Shown: piece by piece, positions 11,121 through 21,371 of the stretch
Position numbering within the stretch: position 1 is the first letter of the stretch
Layout of the letters: each line of letters starts with the position of its first letter
Assembly (NCBI GenBank): GCA_001464935.1
Contig: LNEL01000040.1
Span: 1-64,000 of the forward strand
Length of the DNA stretch: 64,000 nt
Reading direction: 5' to 3'
Source: Gammaproteobacteria bacterium Ga0077536
Lineage (GTDB): Bacteria > Pseudomonadota > Gammaproteobacteria > Ga0077536
The notes under the pieces: generated by a model
What the model saw: the letters and a program-made list of their open reading frames with translations, nothing else
The model's database searches: none
Told to the model about the DNA's origin: nothing
Program-made: the position numbers and the translations under genes

Positions 11121-11270
11121 TTTGGCCACAGAGAACACCGGGAACACAGAGAAAAAAATAGATGAAGTGATGCCACTGCAAGCGCTAGCATCGTGCCGAT
11201 GCTGGAACCGATGTACCCATCCATCAATTCTTCTATTTCTCTGTGTTCTCTGTGTTCTCGGTGGCAAATT
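11121..11270. repeat. Second MITE-like hairpin of the same family
   Basis: TTTGGCCACAGAGAACACCGGGAACACAGAGAAA... inverted at TTTCTCTGTGTTCTCTGTGTTCTCGGTGGCAAATT. Confidence 0.85.
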
Positions 11271-11307
11271 TTTTTCGAAACCACCAGCGCAGTTGTCAAT
11301 CCCGGGC

Positions 11308-12093
11308 TCAGCGCGGCGCCATACGAATGGCGCCGTCGAGGCGCACGTCTTCGCCGTTGAAATAGCCGCAGGTGATCATGGTCAGTGCAAGTTGCGCGTA
11401 CTCCTCGGCGAGGCCGAGGCGCTTCGGGAACGGTACCTGCGCGGCGAGGCTCGCCTTCACACTCTCCGCCGCGCGCTGCAGCAGCGGCGTGTCGAAAATG
11501 CCGGGCAGGATGGTATTGCAGCGAATCGCTTCGCTCGCGAGATCGCGCGCGACGACCAGGTTCAGGCCGACGACACCGGCTTTCGACGCCGTGTAGGCGG
11601 CCTGGCCGATCTGGCCGTCCTCGGCGGCGACGGACGCCGTGTTCACGATTGCGCCGCGATCGCCGTCCGGCAGCGGCGGCAGGCTCAGCATGCCGGCCGC
11701 GCTCTTGGTGATGCAGCGGAAGGTGCCGATCAGGTTGACCTGGATGATGCGTTCGAAGTTCTCTATCGGATACTCGCGGATCTCGCCGGTCTGCCGATCG
11801 CGCGCGACGGTCTTCGCCGCCCCGCCGCCGACCCCGGCGCAGTTCACGAGAATGCGTTCCTGCCCGATCGCCGCGCGCGCCTGCGCGAACGCCGCGTCGA
11901 CATCCGCCGCGGACGTCACGTCGACCTTGCAGAACACACCGTTGATCTCCTCGGCGAGCATCTCGCCACGCTCGACGTTGACGTCGAAGATCGCGACGCG
12001 CACGCCGTGCGACGCGAGCAGCCGCGCCGTGGCTTCGCCCAGCCCCGAGGCGCCGCCCGTGATCACGGCGCTGATCGAATAATCGAGTTTCAT
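11308..12093 (-). CDS. SDR family oxidoreductase (3-hydroxyacyl-CoA dehydrogenase type II-like)
   Basis: AVITGGASGLGEATARLL Rossmann motif, NCAG, YTASKAGV. Confidence 0.88.
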   Translation of the reverse strand: MKLDYSISAVITGGASGLGEATARLLASHGVRVAIFDVNVERGEMLAEEINGVFCKVDVTSAADVDAAFAQARAAIGQERILVNCAGVGGGAAKTVARDRQTGEIREYPIENFERIIQVNLIGTFRCITKSAAGMLSLPPLPDGDRGAIVNTASVAAEDGQIGQAAYTASKAGVVGLNLVVARDLASEAIRCNTILPGIFDTPLLQRAAESVKASLAAQVPFPKRLGLAEEYAQLALTMITCGYFNGEDVRLDGAIRMAPR

Positions 12094-13565
12094 GCGTGTG
12101 CCTCCGCTGCGCGTTGTGCTTCGTAAACCGCTTCATCGGGCCGCACGGTGCGTGCGGCGAATTCGTCGATAGTATGCGGCCACTGGGTGACCATGCGCCC
12201 TGAGGCCGCGTTGTAGTAATGGCCGCAGTTCGCCTGCCAGACCTCGACGGCGCCGATCTCCTGCTGCATCGAGTCGTTGTAACGCGTTTCGACCTCCGCG
12301 CGCAGATCGAGAAACGCCAGTTGCTCGCGCTCGAGACGCCGGATCTGGCGCAGGATGTAATCGACCTGGATCTCCAGCATCGCGATGATCGAGCCGTTGT
12401 TGGTGTTCGGGCCATACAGCATGAAAAGATTCGGGAAGCCGCTCGTGGTGATCCCGAGATAGGCCTGCGCGCCGTCGCTCCAGGCCTCGTCGAGGCGGCG
12501 CCCGTGGCGACCGGTGACCTCAATCGCCGACAGGTACTTCGTGACCTTGAAGCCCGTCGCGAGGATCACGGTGTCGACCTTGCGCTCGCGGCCGTCGGCA
12601 GTCACGACGCCCGTGCGGCTCAGGCGTGTGATGCGATCGGTGACGAGTTCGACCTGCGGCAGGTTGAACACCGGGTAATAGAGGTTCGAGAACAGCGGCC
12701 GCTTGCAGCCGAACGGATGCGTCGGCACGAGCTTCGCGCGCAGCGCCGGGTCTTCGACCACGGCGATGTTGTCGAGCGCAAGCTGCGTCATGTCGGCCTG
12801 CAGCTGCGGATTGTTGAACAGGATGAACTCGTTCAGCTCCTTGTAGATCGTCGCCCGCGACTCGTGAATGGCGTTCAGATCGTGGACGAAATGCGCAAGT
12901 TCGTCGGCCGTGTAGGGCTTGTCGTCCTTCGGCGCCACCCAGTTCGCGGTGCGCTGGAACAGGTGCAGCGACGCGGTCTGGTGTGCGATCTCGGGCACGA
13001 ACTGCACGGCGCTCGCCGCGCTGCCGATCACAGCGACCTGCCGGCCGGTCAGATCGTGCGCGGAGTCCCAGCGCGCCGAGTGGAACAGCGTGCCGCTGAA
13101 CTCATCGAGCCCCGGGATGTCCGGCATCTCGAGCTCGTTGAACATGCCCATGCCGCTGACGAGGATCGGCGCGCGGAACACCTGGCCGTCGACGGTCTCG
13201 ACCTGCCAGCGCGCAGCGTCGTCCAGCCAGTGCGCCGAGCGCACTTCGTGGCCGAAACGTGCGTAGGGCAGGATGCCGTATCTCTCCGCGACGCCCTGAA
13301 GGTATTCGAGAATCTCGGCCTGGCCGGCAAACGGCCGCGTCCAGTCGCGCTTGAGTTCGAACGAAAATGAATACAGATGCGACTTCACATCGCATTCGGC
13401 GCCCGGGTAGCGGTTGTGCCACCAGGTGCCACCGACGCCGGTCGCCTTCTCGAGAATCACGAAGTCCCTGATCCCCGCTTCCAGCAGTTTGATTGCGGTG
13501 CACATGCCGCCGGGTCCGGCCCCGATGATGACGATGCGGAAGTCATGGGTCGCTGCTGCGCTCAT
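12090..13565 (-). CDS. Baeyer-Villiger-type flavin monooxygenase
   Basis: GAGPGGMCTAIKL, GVGGTWWHNRYPGAECD, FSGTLFHSARWD fingerprint, VIGSAASA second Rossmann motif; stop/start overlap with SDR. Confidence 0.9.
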   Translation of the reverse strand: MSAAATHDFRIVIIGAGPGGMCTAIKLLEAGIRDFVILEKATGVGGTWWHNRYPGAECDVKSHLYSFSFELKRDWTRPFAGQAEILEYLQGVAERYGILPYARFGHEVRSAHWLDDAARWQVETVDGQVFRAPILVSGMGMFNELEMPDIPGLDEFSGTLFHSARWDSAHDLTGRQVAVIGSAASAVQFVPEIAHQTASLHLFQRTANWVAPKDDKPYTADELAHFVHDLNAIHESRATIYKELNEFILFNNPQLQADMTQLALDNIAVVEDPALRAKLVPTHPFGCKRPLFSNLYYPVFNLPQVELVTDRITRLSRTGVVTADGRERKVDTVILATGFKVTKYLSAIEVTGRHGRRLDEAWSDGAQAYLGITTSGFPNLFMLYGPNTNNGSIIAMLEIQVDYILRQIRRLEREQLAFLDLRAEVETRYNDSMQQEIGAVEVWQANCGHYYNAASGRMVTQWPHTIDEFAARTVRPDEAVYEAQRAAEAHA

Positions 13566-13823
13566 GCGGGGAAACACTCCGGTCTGCGGGTGATGCTGAG
13601 GCCCGGACCTTAGCAAGCGAACCGGCCGCACGTAAGCCCCCGAACGTGCGGGCTGCCGGCCGTTGGGCCTGACGGGCCACGCGCCGTGCGAGGCTGGCCC
13701 CGCTTGCAGACTTTCGGGCACTCTACGCGGCAGCGGGCCCGTCCCGCCGTCGGCGTCGATGACGCACCGTCCCGATCACGCCGCTGCGCCTGGCGCCGCG
13801 CAGCCGCTCCCAGCGAGGCACGC

Positions 13824-15029
13824 ATGAACATACTCGAAGGCATCCGGGTGCTCGATTTCACCCAGTACCTGTCCGGCCCCACGGTCACGCGCCTGATGGC
13901 GGAGATGGGCGCCGACATCATCAAGATCGAGCCGGCGCCGGGCGGCGATCCGTCACGCCAGCTGCCGTTCGTCATCGACGGTCGCAGCGGCTACTTCGTG
14001 CAGCAGAATCGCGGCAAGCGCAGCGTGTGTCTCGACCTTCGCCGCCCGGAGGCGCTCGCCATCGTGCGCGAACTGGTGGCCACGGTCGATGTCGTCGTCG
14101 AGAACTTCGGCCCGGGCGTGATGGAGAAACGGGGACTCGCGTGGGACGACCTGCGGGCCATCAACCCGCGGCTCGTGATGGCGTCGATTTCGGCCTATGG
14201 CCGCGACAGCCCGCTGTCGCACAAGACGGGCTACGACTGGGTGGCGCAGGCTTTCGCCGGTGTCATGCACATGACGGGCGAGGCCGACGGGCCGCCCCTG
14301 CCTGCCGGCGTGTCGGTGGCCGACGTGTCCTCCGGCGTGCACGCGTTCTCGGCAATCGGCTACGCGCTGTTCCATCGTGAACGCACGGGACTCGGCCAGT
14401 GGCTGGACATCTCGATGATCGACTCGATGTTCCACATGATGGAGATCCCCGTCCAGGGCAGCTCGCTGAGCAAGGGCCAGTACGTGCCCGGCCGCAAGGG
14501 CTCGCACCATCCGCAGGTGTCGCCGTTCGGCGTGTTCAAGGGGCCGAGCGGCTATCTCGTGGTGCTCGCATTGCAGGGCCAGTGGGCCAGTCTCTGCAGC
14601 GCGATGGAGCGCCCGGACCTCGAGCACGATCCACGCTTCGTCGACGGTGCGGCGCGCGTCGAACATCAGCGCGAGCTGGCGCCGATCATCGAAGCCTGGC
14701 TCGGTACCTTCGCCAGCAACGACGACATCCTCGACCTGCTGGAGCGCCATCGAGTGCCGGCTGCGCCGGTGCTGAGCCCGGCCGATGCGATCGATCATCC
14801 ATACTTCCGCGCGCGCGGCACCGTGCGCACGATCAGCGATCCGCTGCTCGGCGAATTCGCGATTCCCGGCTTCCCGCTGCGCTTCTCCGCGCAGCCCGAA
14901 CTGCCCGATCTGACGGCGCCGTTGCTCGGCGAACACAATGCGGACGTGCTCACCGGCACGCTGGGTTACAGTGCGGAGAGACTGGACGAACTGACGCGCA
15001 GCGGTGTGCTCAAACACGGCAATCGCTAG
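13824..15029 (+). CDS. CaiB/BaiF family CoA transferase
   Basis: MNILEGIRVLDFTQYLSGPTVTRLMAEMGADIIKIEPAPGGD family signature. Confidence 0.93.
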   Translation: MNILEGIRVLDFTQYLSGPTVTRLMAEMGADIIKIEPAPGGDPSRQLPFVIDGRSGYFVQQNRGKRSVCLDLRRPEALAIVRELVATVDVVVENFGPGVMEKRGLAWDDLRAINPRLVMASISAYGRDSPLSHKTGYDWVAQAFAGVMHMTGEADGPPLPAGVSVADVSSGVHAFSAIGYALFHRERTGLGQWLDISMIDSMFHMMEIPVQGSSLSKGQYVPGRKGSHHPQVSPFGVFKGPSGYLVVLALQGQWASLCSAMERPDLEHDPRFVDGAARVEHQRELAPIIEAWLGTFASNDDILDLLERHRVPAAPVLSPADAIDHPYFRARGTVRTISDPLLGEFAIPGFPLRFSAQPELPDLTAPLLGEHNADVLTGTLGYSAERLDELTRSGVLKHGNR

Positions 15030-15127
15030 CGCGGACGCCAGGCATCATGCTCGATGCAGCCCGCGTACGGCTCGCGCGCCAACGCGCGCTGCCTTTCTGC
15101 GGGATCACGACCCGGGAGACCCTGACC

Positions 15128-15709
15128 ATGGACCATCGAGGCGGTAAAGTCGCGGACAAGCGCCACGCGGGCAGGTGGCTCCCGATGCTCGTCATGCTGC
15201 TCGGCTGGTGCCTGACGGCAATGGCCGACATCGCGCCAGACGCCGCCGCGCTCGCGGCGCGCATCCACCAGGAAGTGAACCTCGCGCGCGAACGCGAAGG
15301 CCTGCCACCGCTCGCCTGGCACGGCGAACTCGCCGCGATCGCGCAGAAGCACAGCACGGACATGGTCGGGCGGGACTATTTCTCGCACGCGAGCCCCGAG
15401 GGCACGTCGATGCGCGAGCGCTACGAGCAGGCGGCTTACGAATGCGCGGTGCAGGTCGGCGAGGAGATTTATGTCGGCGCGGAAAACATCGCGATGCACA
15501 CGCTGTACCGGCGCGTGCGGATCGACAGCGCAGGCCGGCGCCACTACGACTGGCTCGATGATGCCGCGCTGGCCAGAAAGGTCGTCAGCGGCTGGCTGCA
15601 GAGCGCGGGACACCGCCAGAACATGCTCGCGCCGCACTGGCAACGCGAAGGCATCGGCCTCGCGTTCAACGCGGACTACGAAGTGCTGATCACGCAGAAC
15701 TTCTGTTGA
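15128..15709 (+). CDS. CAP (SCP-like) domain secreted protein
   Basis: Signal-like N-terminus; HQEVNLAREREGLPPLAWHGELAAIAQKHSTDMVGRDYFSHASPEG, WLQSAGHRQNML. Confidence 0.88.
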   Translation: MDHRGGKVADKRHAGRWLPMLVMLLGWCLTAMADIAPDAAALAARIHQEVNLAREREGLPPLAWHGELAAIAQKHSTDMVGRDYFSHASPEGTSMRERYEQAAYECAVQVGEEIYVGAENIAMHTLYRRVRIDSAGRRHYDWLDDAALARKVVSGWLQSAGHRQNMLAPHWQREGIGLAFNADYEVLITQNFC

Positions 15710-15749
15710 CCGTGGCGAAGGCGTGGCGGGCCCGCTGGGCAGGCATGCG

Positions 15750-16470
15750 ATGAACACGTCCACCGAGCTGACGGTCCTGCACATCGACGAGGATCTCGTC
15801 GCGATCGACAAGCCGCCGGGGCTGCTGGTCCATCCGTCCTCGCTCGATGCCCACGAAACCCGCAGCGCGCTCGCGCTCTTGAGCGAACAGCTCGCCCAGC
15901 CGCTGTGGACGGTGCACCGGCTCGACAAGGCGACTTCCGGCGTGCTCGTGTTCGCCCGCAGCCTCGAGGCTGCGCGCGCGCTGGGCGCGGCGTTCGAAGC
16001 CGGTAGCGTGAGCAAACGCTACCTCGCGCTGGTGCGCGGCTGGCCGCCCGACGCCGGCGAAATCGATTACGCGCTGGCCCGCGACCCTGAACTGCCGTCC
16101 GCCGGCCAGCCGCGTGTCGCGGCTGTCACCCGCTATCGCCGGCTGGCCTGTCACGAATGGCCGCTTGCCGTCGGCCGCCACCCGACCTGCCGCGTGGCGC
16201 TGGTCGAGGTCGAGCCGCTGAGCGGGCGACGCCACCAGATCCGCCGCCACTTCAAACATCTCGCGCATCCCCTGATCGGCGACAGCACCCACGGCAAGGG
16301 CCCGCTGAATCGCGCGCTCGCCGAGTGGCTCGGCGTGCAGCGGCTGTGGCTGCACGCGCGCACCCTGGTCATCCCCGCTCGTGATCGAAGCCGCCGCGAG
16401 CCACGAGTGGCAGCGGCTGATGCCGGCGCGTCCGGTGGTTGGCGCCGGGCACACCGCTGCCGTGCCATAG
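15750..16470 (+). pseudogene. truC: tRNA pseudouridine synthase TruC-like, apparently frameshifted in a CCCC run near 16373-16376
   Basis: RluA/TruC-family signature WTVHRLDKATSGVLVFARS and SGRRHQIRRHFKHL in one frame to ~16373; expected C-terminus PLVIEAAASHEWQRLMPARPVVGAGHTAAVP* in the +1 frame ending 16470. Confidence 0.75.
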
Positions 16471-16661
16471 GGCGGAGGCTGCTGTCATCCGCAGGTTCAC
16501 GGCTTTCCGTCGCGGGCAGGGCGAACTGGTCGCCTGCCTGCATCACGCGTTGCTCGAATGGGCGGGCAGGACTGTCCGTTGAAGCACCGGCGCGTGCCGC
16601 CGTTACCGCGGCACCCGTAGCCGGCGATGCGCGCTGCTGCCGCGCCGGCCGCAGCGTTACC

Positions 16662-17120
16662 TCAGCTGCGTGCGACCCCCGCCGAGGTGTAGGTGCCGCC
16701 GATATACGCCTGCAGCTGGCCGATGAGCCAGCGCTGCTGTTTCAACGTTTCCTTGACGACGTCGCCAATCGAAATCATGCCGATCACGCGCTCGTGCTCG
16801 ATCACCGGCACGTGGCGGATGTCGCGTTCGATCATCAGCTGCATGCAGTCCTCGAGCGGCTGGTTGGGGCCAACGCTCAGCACGGCGGCAGTCATCACCT
16901 CGCGCACGCGCATCGTGCCCGCCTGCAGGCCCGGCATGCAGACCCGAATCGCGCAGTCGCGTTCGGACAGGATGCCGACGAGGCGCGTGCCGTCCAGGAC
17001 CAGCACGGCGCCAATGCGACGGGCGGACAGAATGGCGAGCGCAGCGGCGACGGATTCGTCCGGGCTGATGGCGAACAGCTCGTTGGACTTCGAGTCCAGG
17101 AATTCGCGGACCTTGATCAT
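16662..17120 (-). CDS. Tandem CBS-domain protein
   Basis: AALAILSARRIGAVLVLDGTRLVGILSERDCAIR and RDIRHVPVIEHERVIGMISIGDVV. Confidence 0.92.
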   Translation of the reverse strand: MIKVREFLDSKSNELFAISPDESVAAALAILSARRIGAVLVLDGTRLVGILSERDCAIRVCMPGLQAGTMRVREVMTAAVLSVGPNQPLEDCMQLMIERDIRHVPVIEHERVIGMISIGDVVKETLKQQRWLIGQLQAYIGGTYTSAGVARS

Positions 17121-17349
17121 GGCGGTGACCCTTTCGTGATGAAGAATCAGGGTTCGCGGACGGCGTGTCCGCGGCTCAACCCGCCTGTGCACCGAAGTTA
17201 TCGCGGCATGCGGTGGCCGCGCTGCCAGTCTGCCGGGTGCGTGCCGGGGTGATGAATGGAGGCGTTACGTCGCAGACGGCGTTTCGGCTCAGCGCAGGGG
17301 CTGGCCCGACACCGCAGGACGGCGTGCCGGCGCGGGACCGGCGCGCGGT

Positions 17350-18948
17350 TCAGACGCCCGAGGGCATCGCCGTTTCGTGCGGTTCGGGGTGCGCGGCGGC
17401 CGGCTCGGTCACGGCGAACTTCGCGCAGCCGACGAGCACCCCGGCGAAGCCGAGATAGCTGAGCGCGACGTCCAGGCTCTGGCCGACGCCGATGTGCTCG
17501 CCGTGCATGAAGCCGAAGAAGGTCAGTGCGGCGCCCGCCGCGGCGAACGCGGCAGCCTTTTGCAGCTCGCGTTCGATGACGCACACGGCGATTGCGCCGA
17601 GGATCAGCCCGCCCAGAATCGCGCCGCCGCCGAGCACTTCGAGGCCTTGGTAGAGCACGCCGGTCTGGCCCAGCTTGTCGAGGCCGACCGCCGCCGCGTT
17701 CGTGCCCGCCGCGCCCAGCGCGTTGTCGATCTGCAGTTTGCCCCACGCCGCGAGGTGCGGCATGAATGCGAGAATGATGGCCGGTGCGTGGCTGCGCGGC
17801 GTTTCCTGGAACGCCTGCGCGCCGATCAGCATGCCGATGTAGAGCAGGATCGGCGCAATCGCGACGACCGGAATCAGTGATGTCATCACCGAGATCACGC
17901 CGAACCAGCACAGGACGAGCGCGGTCACGCCCGTGGCCGCGGAATAACCGATGCGCCCGCCCATGGCCTTCCAGCCGGGATGGCCGATGTACACCGCGTT
18001 GATGAACGGATTACCCATCAGGCAGCCGACGAGGCTGACCACGCCGTCAGCCGTCAGCACGCGCGTGGTCGGGAAGCTGTCGCCGCCGACCGCTGCGCTC
18101 TCGACGTTGTCCATCGCTTCGACCAGGTCGTAGATGCCGAACGGAATCGCGGTGACGAGGATGACGCCGAGGAACTCGAAGCCGGCGAACACGTGTCCGA
18201 ACGCGGGCAGCGGCACCGAGAAGCCGAAGTTCGCGAAGGATGCGCCGAGCGCGGCCAGGCTCATGCCGCCGATGGGCTTGCCGAGCAGCGCCGAGCCCCA
18301 GGCGATGAGGCAACCCAGCGCGATGGCGACGAGTCCGGCTGGGATGCCGCGAAACCAGCGCACGCCACCGAACCAGCTGACCATGATCACCGAGAAGCAC
18401 ACCACGCCGAGCAGCGGCGTCATGTACATCTCGAGCGCGGGCCTGAGTGCGATGAACGCGATCGACACGCCGGCCAGCGTGCCGAGCAGCGCCGCGCGCG
18501 GCGTGATCCGGCGTATCGCCGGCGCGATGAAGCCACCGATCATCAGCACGAAACTCTGCACGAACACCCAGGTGAGGCCGGCTTCCCAACCCTTGATCGG
18601 ATCGCCGGTGGTGGACGCGATCGGCAGCATGATCACGAACACGACAACGAACATGTGCGGCACGCTGATCCCGGAGGGCAGCGCGCAGACATCGCTGCGG
18701 CCCGTGCGCTGCGCGAGCTGGAACGCGAGATACGCGTAGTAGATGGTCGACAGGAACAGCATCAGCCCGGCTGCCGGCAGGATGCGGCCGAACACGATCT
18801 CGTCCGGCATTTTCAGCACGAAGCGCAGCAGACCGGTCAACACCAGCAGGTTGACGAGAATATTGGTGCCGAATCCGAAGTAGGCATTCCAGTCGCCGCT
18901 GACCCACAGGGCGGGGCCGGTGCGCGGGTTCGCGTGCGTTGCGCTCAT
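17350..18948 (-). CDS. NCS2-type (xanthine/uracil) permease family protein
   Basis: Multiple hydrophobic segments; ALPSGISVPHMF, FGIYDLVEAMDNVESAAVGGDSFPTTRVL. Confidence 0.8.
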   Translation of the reverse strand: MSATHANPRTGPALWVSGDWNAYFGFGTNILVNLLVLTGLLRFVLKMPDEIVFGRILPAAGLMLFLSTIYYAYLAFQLAQRTGRSDVCALPSGISVPHMFVVVFVIMLPIASTTGDPIKGWEAGLTWVFVQSFVLMIGGFIAPAIRRITPRAALLGTLAGVSIAFIALRPALEMYMTPLLGVVCFSVIMVSWFGGVRWFRGIPAGLVAIALGCLIAWGSALLGKPIGGMSLAALGASFANFGFSVPLPAFGHVFAGFEFLGVILVTAIPFGIYDLVEAMDNVESAAVGGDSFPTTRVLTADGVVSLVGCLMGNPFINAVYIGHPGWKAMGGRIGYSAATGVTALVLCWFGVISVMTSLIPVVAIAPILLYIGMLIGAQAFQETPRSHAPAIILAFMPHLAAWGKLQIDNALGAAGTNAAAVGLDKLGQTGVLYQGLEVLGGGAILGGLILGAIAVCVIERELQKAAAFAAAGAALTFFGFMHGEHIGVGQSLDVALSYLGFAGVLVGCAKFAVTEPAAAHPEPHETAMPSGV

Positions 18949-18970
18949 GTGTCGTTCCTCTGTCGGAGGT

Positions 18971-19651
18971 TCATGGAGTGAAGGGGTTCATGGCGTTGAT
19001 CACGCCCGCGGCGTCGGTGACCCAGCCGAATATGCCGCCCTGGGCCTTGATCATCGCGAGTGCGCTGTGGTGAAAGGCGGGAAAGTACGACGCGCAGCAG
19101 TCCGCCGGCACCAGGCAGCGGTAACCGCGATCGTTCGCCTCGCGCACCGTGGTGTGCACGCAGACTTCGGTCGTCACGCCGCAGACGATCAGGTTCTCGA
19201 TGCCGCGACCGCTGAGCAGGGCGCCGAAGTCCGTCGCGTAGAACGCGCCCTTGCCCGGCTTGTCGACGACGGGTTCGCCGTCGCGCGGACGGAGTTCGGG
19301 AATGAGGTCGTGGCCGGGTTCGCCGCGAATCAGGATGCGGCCCATCGGACCGCTGTCACCGATGCGCAAACTCGGTGCGCCGCGCTCCAGCTTGGCGCGG
19401 GGCGCGTCGCTGAGATCGGGTCGGTGGCCCTCGCGCGTGTGGACGACCAGCAGGCCTGCAGCGCGCGCGGCTGCGAGCAGTTGGCGGCAGGGATCGATCG
19501 CTGCGCGCAGCAGCGACACGTCGTTGCCGAGGCTTGCGCCAAAGCCGCCGGGCTCGATGAAATCGCGCTGCATGTCGATCATCACGAGCGCCGTGCGATC
19601 GAGATCGACGCTGAGCGCCTGAGGTTCGGCTGTCACCGTGACGACGCGCAT
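18971..19651 (-). CDS. Isochorismatase-family cysteine hydrolase, biuret amidohydrolase-like
   Basis: [50 protein letters not shown]. Confidence 0.85.
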   Translation of the reverse strand: MRVVTVTAEPQALSVDLDRTALVMIDMQRDFIEPGGFGASLGNDVSLLRAAIDPCRQLLAAARAAGLLVVHTREGHRPDLSDAPRAKLERGAPSLRIGDSGPMGRILIRGEPGHDLIPELRPRDGEPVVDKPGKGAFYATDFGALLSGRGIENLIVCGVTTEVCVHTTVREANDRGYRCLVPADCCASYFPAFHHSALAMIKAQGGIFGWVTDAAGVINAMNPFTP

Positions 19652-19735
19652 GCCGGCTCCTGTGATCGAGTCTGTGGGCGAAGCAGGCTGCAATAAGCAG
19701 GCCACGCGTGGCATGTAATCTGCTAACGTCTCCGC

Positions 19736-19945
19736 ATGACACTCACCCCCGCCCAGATCGAAGCCCTGGTCAGAGCGAACGCCGATGCGCTGGGGCTCAG
19801 GCTCACGCCCGAACAAATGCCGGGCGTGCTGCGCTACGTCGCACTCGCCGCGGACATGGCGGCGCTGGTCGATGGCCTGCCACTCGGTCGCGACGACGAA
19901 GGGGCCAATGTGTTCGTGCCCGTCGCGCCGGCCGCGCGCGAATGA
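19736..19945 (+). CDS. AtzG/HpxX-like (DUF4089) small protein
   Basis: 69-aa [52 protein letters not shown] overlap with downstream amidase. Confidence 0.8.
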   Translation: MTLTPAQIEALVRANADALGLRLTPEQMPGVLRYVALAADMAALVDGLPLGRDDEGANVFVPVAPAARE

Positions 19946-21345
19946 AACCCTGCACGCTCGACGCCGTGACGATCGCCGCCGAGGTGCGCGCCGGCCGGCT
20001 GCGCGCGAGCGACGCGGTCGACAGCTGCCTCGCGCGCATCGCGGCGACTGACGATCGCGTCAATGCGTTCACGACCGTGCTCGATACGCGGGCCCGGGCG
20101 CGCGCGCTGATGGTCGACTCGAAGCCCGATCGACACACGCTGCCGCTCGCCGGCGTGCCGTTCGCGGTGAAGAACCTGTTCGACATCGCAGGCCTGCCGA
20201 CCCTCGCCGGCTCGAAGATCGAACGCGATGCACCGGCCGCCGCGCGCGACGCGCTGCTCGTGCGGCGGCTCGAGGCAGCGGGCGCCATCCTCGTCGGCGC
20301 GCTGAACATGGACGAGTACGCCTACGGCTTCACGACCGAGAACAGTCACTACGGCGCGACCTGCAACCCGCACGACCTCGCGCGTACCGCGGGCGGATCC
20401 TCCGGCGGCTCGGCGGCGGCGATCTCAGCCGGCCAGGTGCCGCTGACGCTGGGCTCGGACACCAATGGATCGATCCGCGTACCGGCGTCACTGTGCGGCT
20501 GTTTCGGCCTGAAGCCGACCTTCGGCCGGCTGCCGCGCACGGGGACTTATCCCTTCGTCGCCAGTCTCGATCACCTCGGGCCGTTCGCGCGCAGCGTGCG
20601 CGATCTCGCGCTCTGTTATGACCTGATGCAGGGCTGGTGCGCCGAGGATCCCGGCTGCGCGCCGCGCGCGGCCGAGCCCGTGAGTGCCGTGCTCGATGAC
20701 ATCGACCTCGGCGGCCTGCGCCTAGCGACGCTCGGTGGCTGGTGGCGCGAGATGGCCGATGCAGATGCACTGGCGGCGGTCTCACTGGTGCGCGAGGCGC
20801 TGGGAGTCACGCGCGACATCGAGCTGCCCGAGGTCGCGCGGGCGCGCGCTGCAGCGTTCCTGATCACGAATGCCGAAGGCGCCAATCTGCACCTGCCCGA
20901 TTTGCGCACGCGCGCGGACGACTTCGAGCCGCTCTCGCGCGATCGCTTTCTCGCCGGCGCGCTGCTGCCGGCGGGCTGGGTGCAGCAGGCGCAGCGCGTG
21001 CGGCGCCGGTTCGCGCACGAGGTTGCGCAGGTGTTCGACACTGTCGATGTCCTGCTCGCACCGGCGACGCCCTGCGTCGCGCCGCTGCTCGGCACCGAGT
21101 GGCTGTCGCTCGGCACGCAGCGCCTGCCGGCACGGCCGAGTCTCGGCCTGCTCGCGCAGCCGCTGTCGTGCATCGGGTTGCCGGTTGTCACGGTGCCGGT
21201 GTGGAACGCGCAGTCGAGTGCGCCCCATCTGCCGCTCGGGGTGCAGGTGATCGCTGCACCGTGGCGCGAGGATCTCGCGTTGCGCGTGGCGGCGGCGCTG
21301 GCGCGTGAGCCGTGGTGTCGCGCGCCGATCGCACCGCTGGCCTGA
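19942..21345 (+). CDS. AtzE/HpxY-family amidase
   Basis: Amidase signature: [41 protein letters not shown]; context with AtzG-like and AtzH-like genes. Confidence 0.87.
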   Translation: MKPCTLDAVTIAAEVRAGRLRASDAVDSCLARIAATDDRVNAFTTVLDTRARARALMVDSKPDRHTLPLAGVPFAVKNLFDIAGLPTLAGSKIERDAPAAARDALLVRRLEAAGAILVGALNMDEYAYGFTTENSHYGATCNPHDLARTAGGSSGGSAAAISAGQVPLTLGSDTNGSIRVPASLCGCFGLKPTFGRLPRTGTYPFVASLDHLGPFARSVRDLALCYDLMQGWCAEDPGCAPRAAEPVSAVLDDIDLGGLRLATLGGWWREMADADALAAVSLVREALGVTRDIELPEVARARAAAFLITNAEGANLHLPDLRTRADDFEPLSRDRFLAGALLPAGWVQQAQRVRRRFAHEVAQVFDTVDVLLAPATPCVAPLLGTEWLSLGTQRLPARPSLGLLAQPLSCIGLPVVTVPVWNAQSSAPHLPLGVQVIAAPWREDLALRVAAALAREPWCRAPIAPLA

Positions 21346-21371
21346 ACGCGCCGCTGACGCGCAGACCGCTG

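Noticed and set aside
10829-12523. 564-aa minus-strand ORF spanning the thiolase/SDR/BVMO boundary
   Set aside because: Out-of-frame with all three supported genes; includes repeat-derived CHREHREHREIEE peptide
16375-17252. C-terminal half of the 509-aa ORF (15723-17252) as a novel domain
   Set aside because: Explained by out-of-frame read-through after the apparent truC frameshift, antisense to the CBS-domain gene
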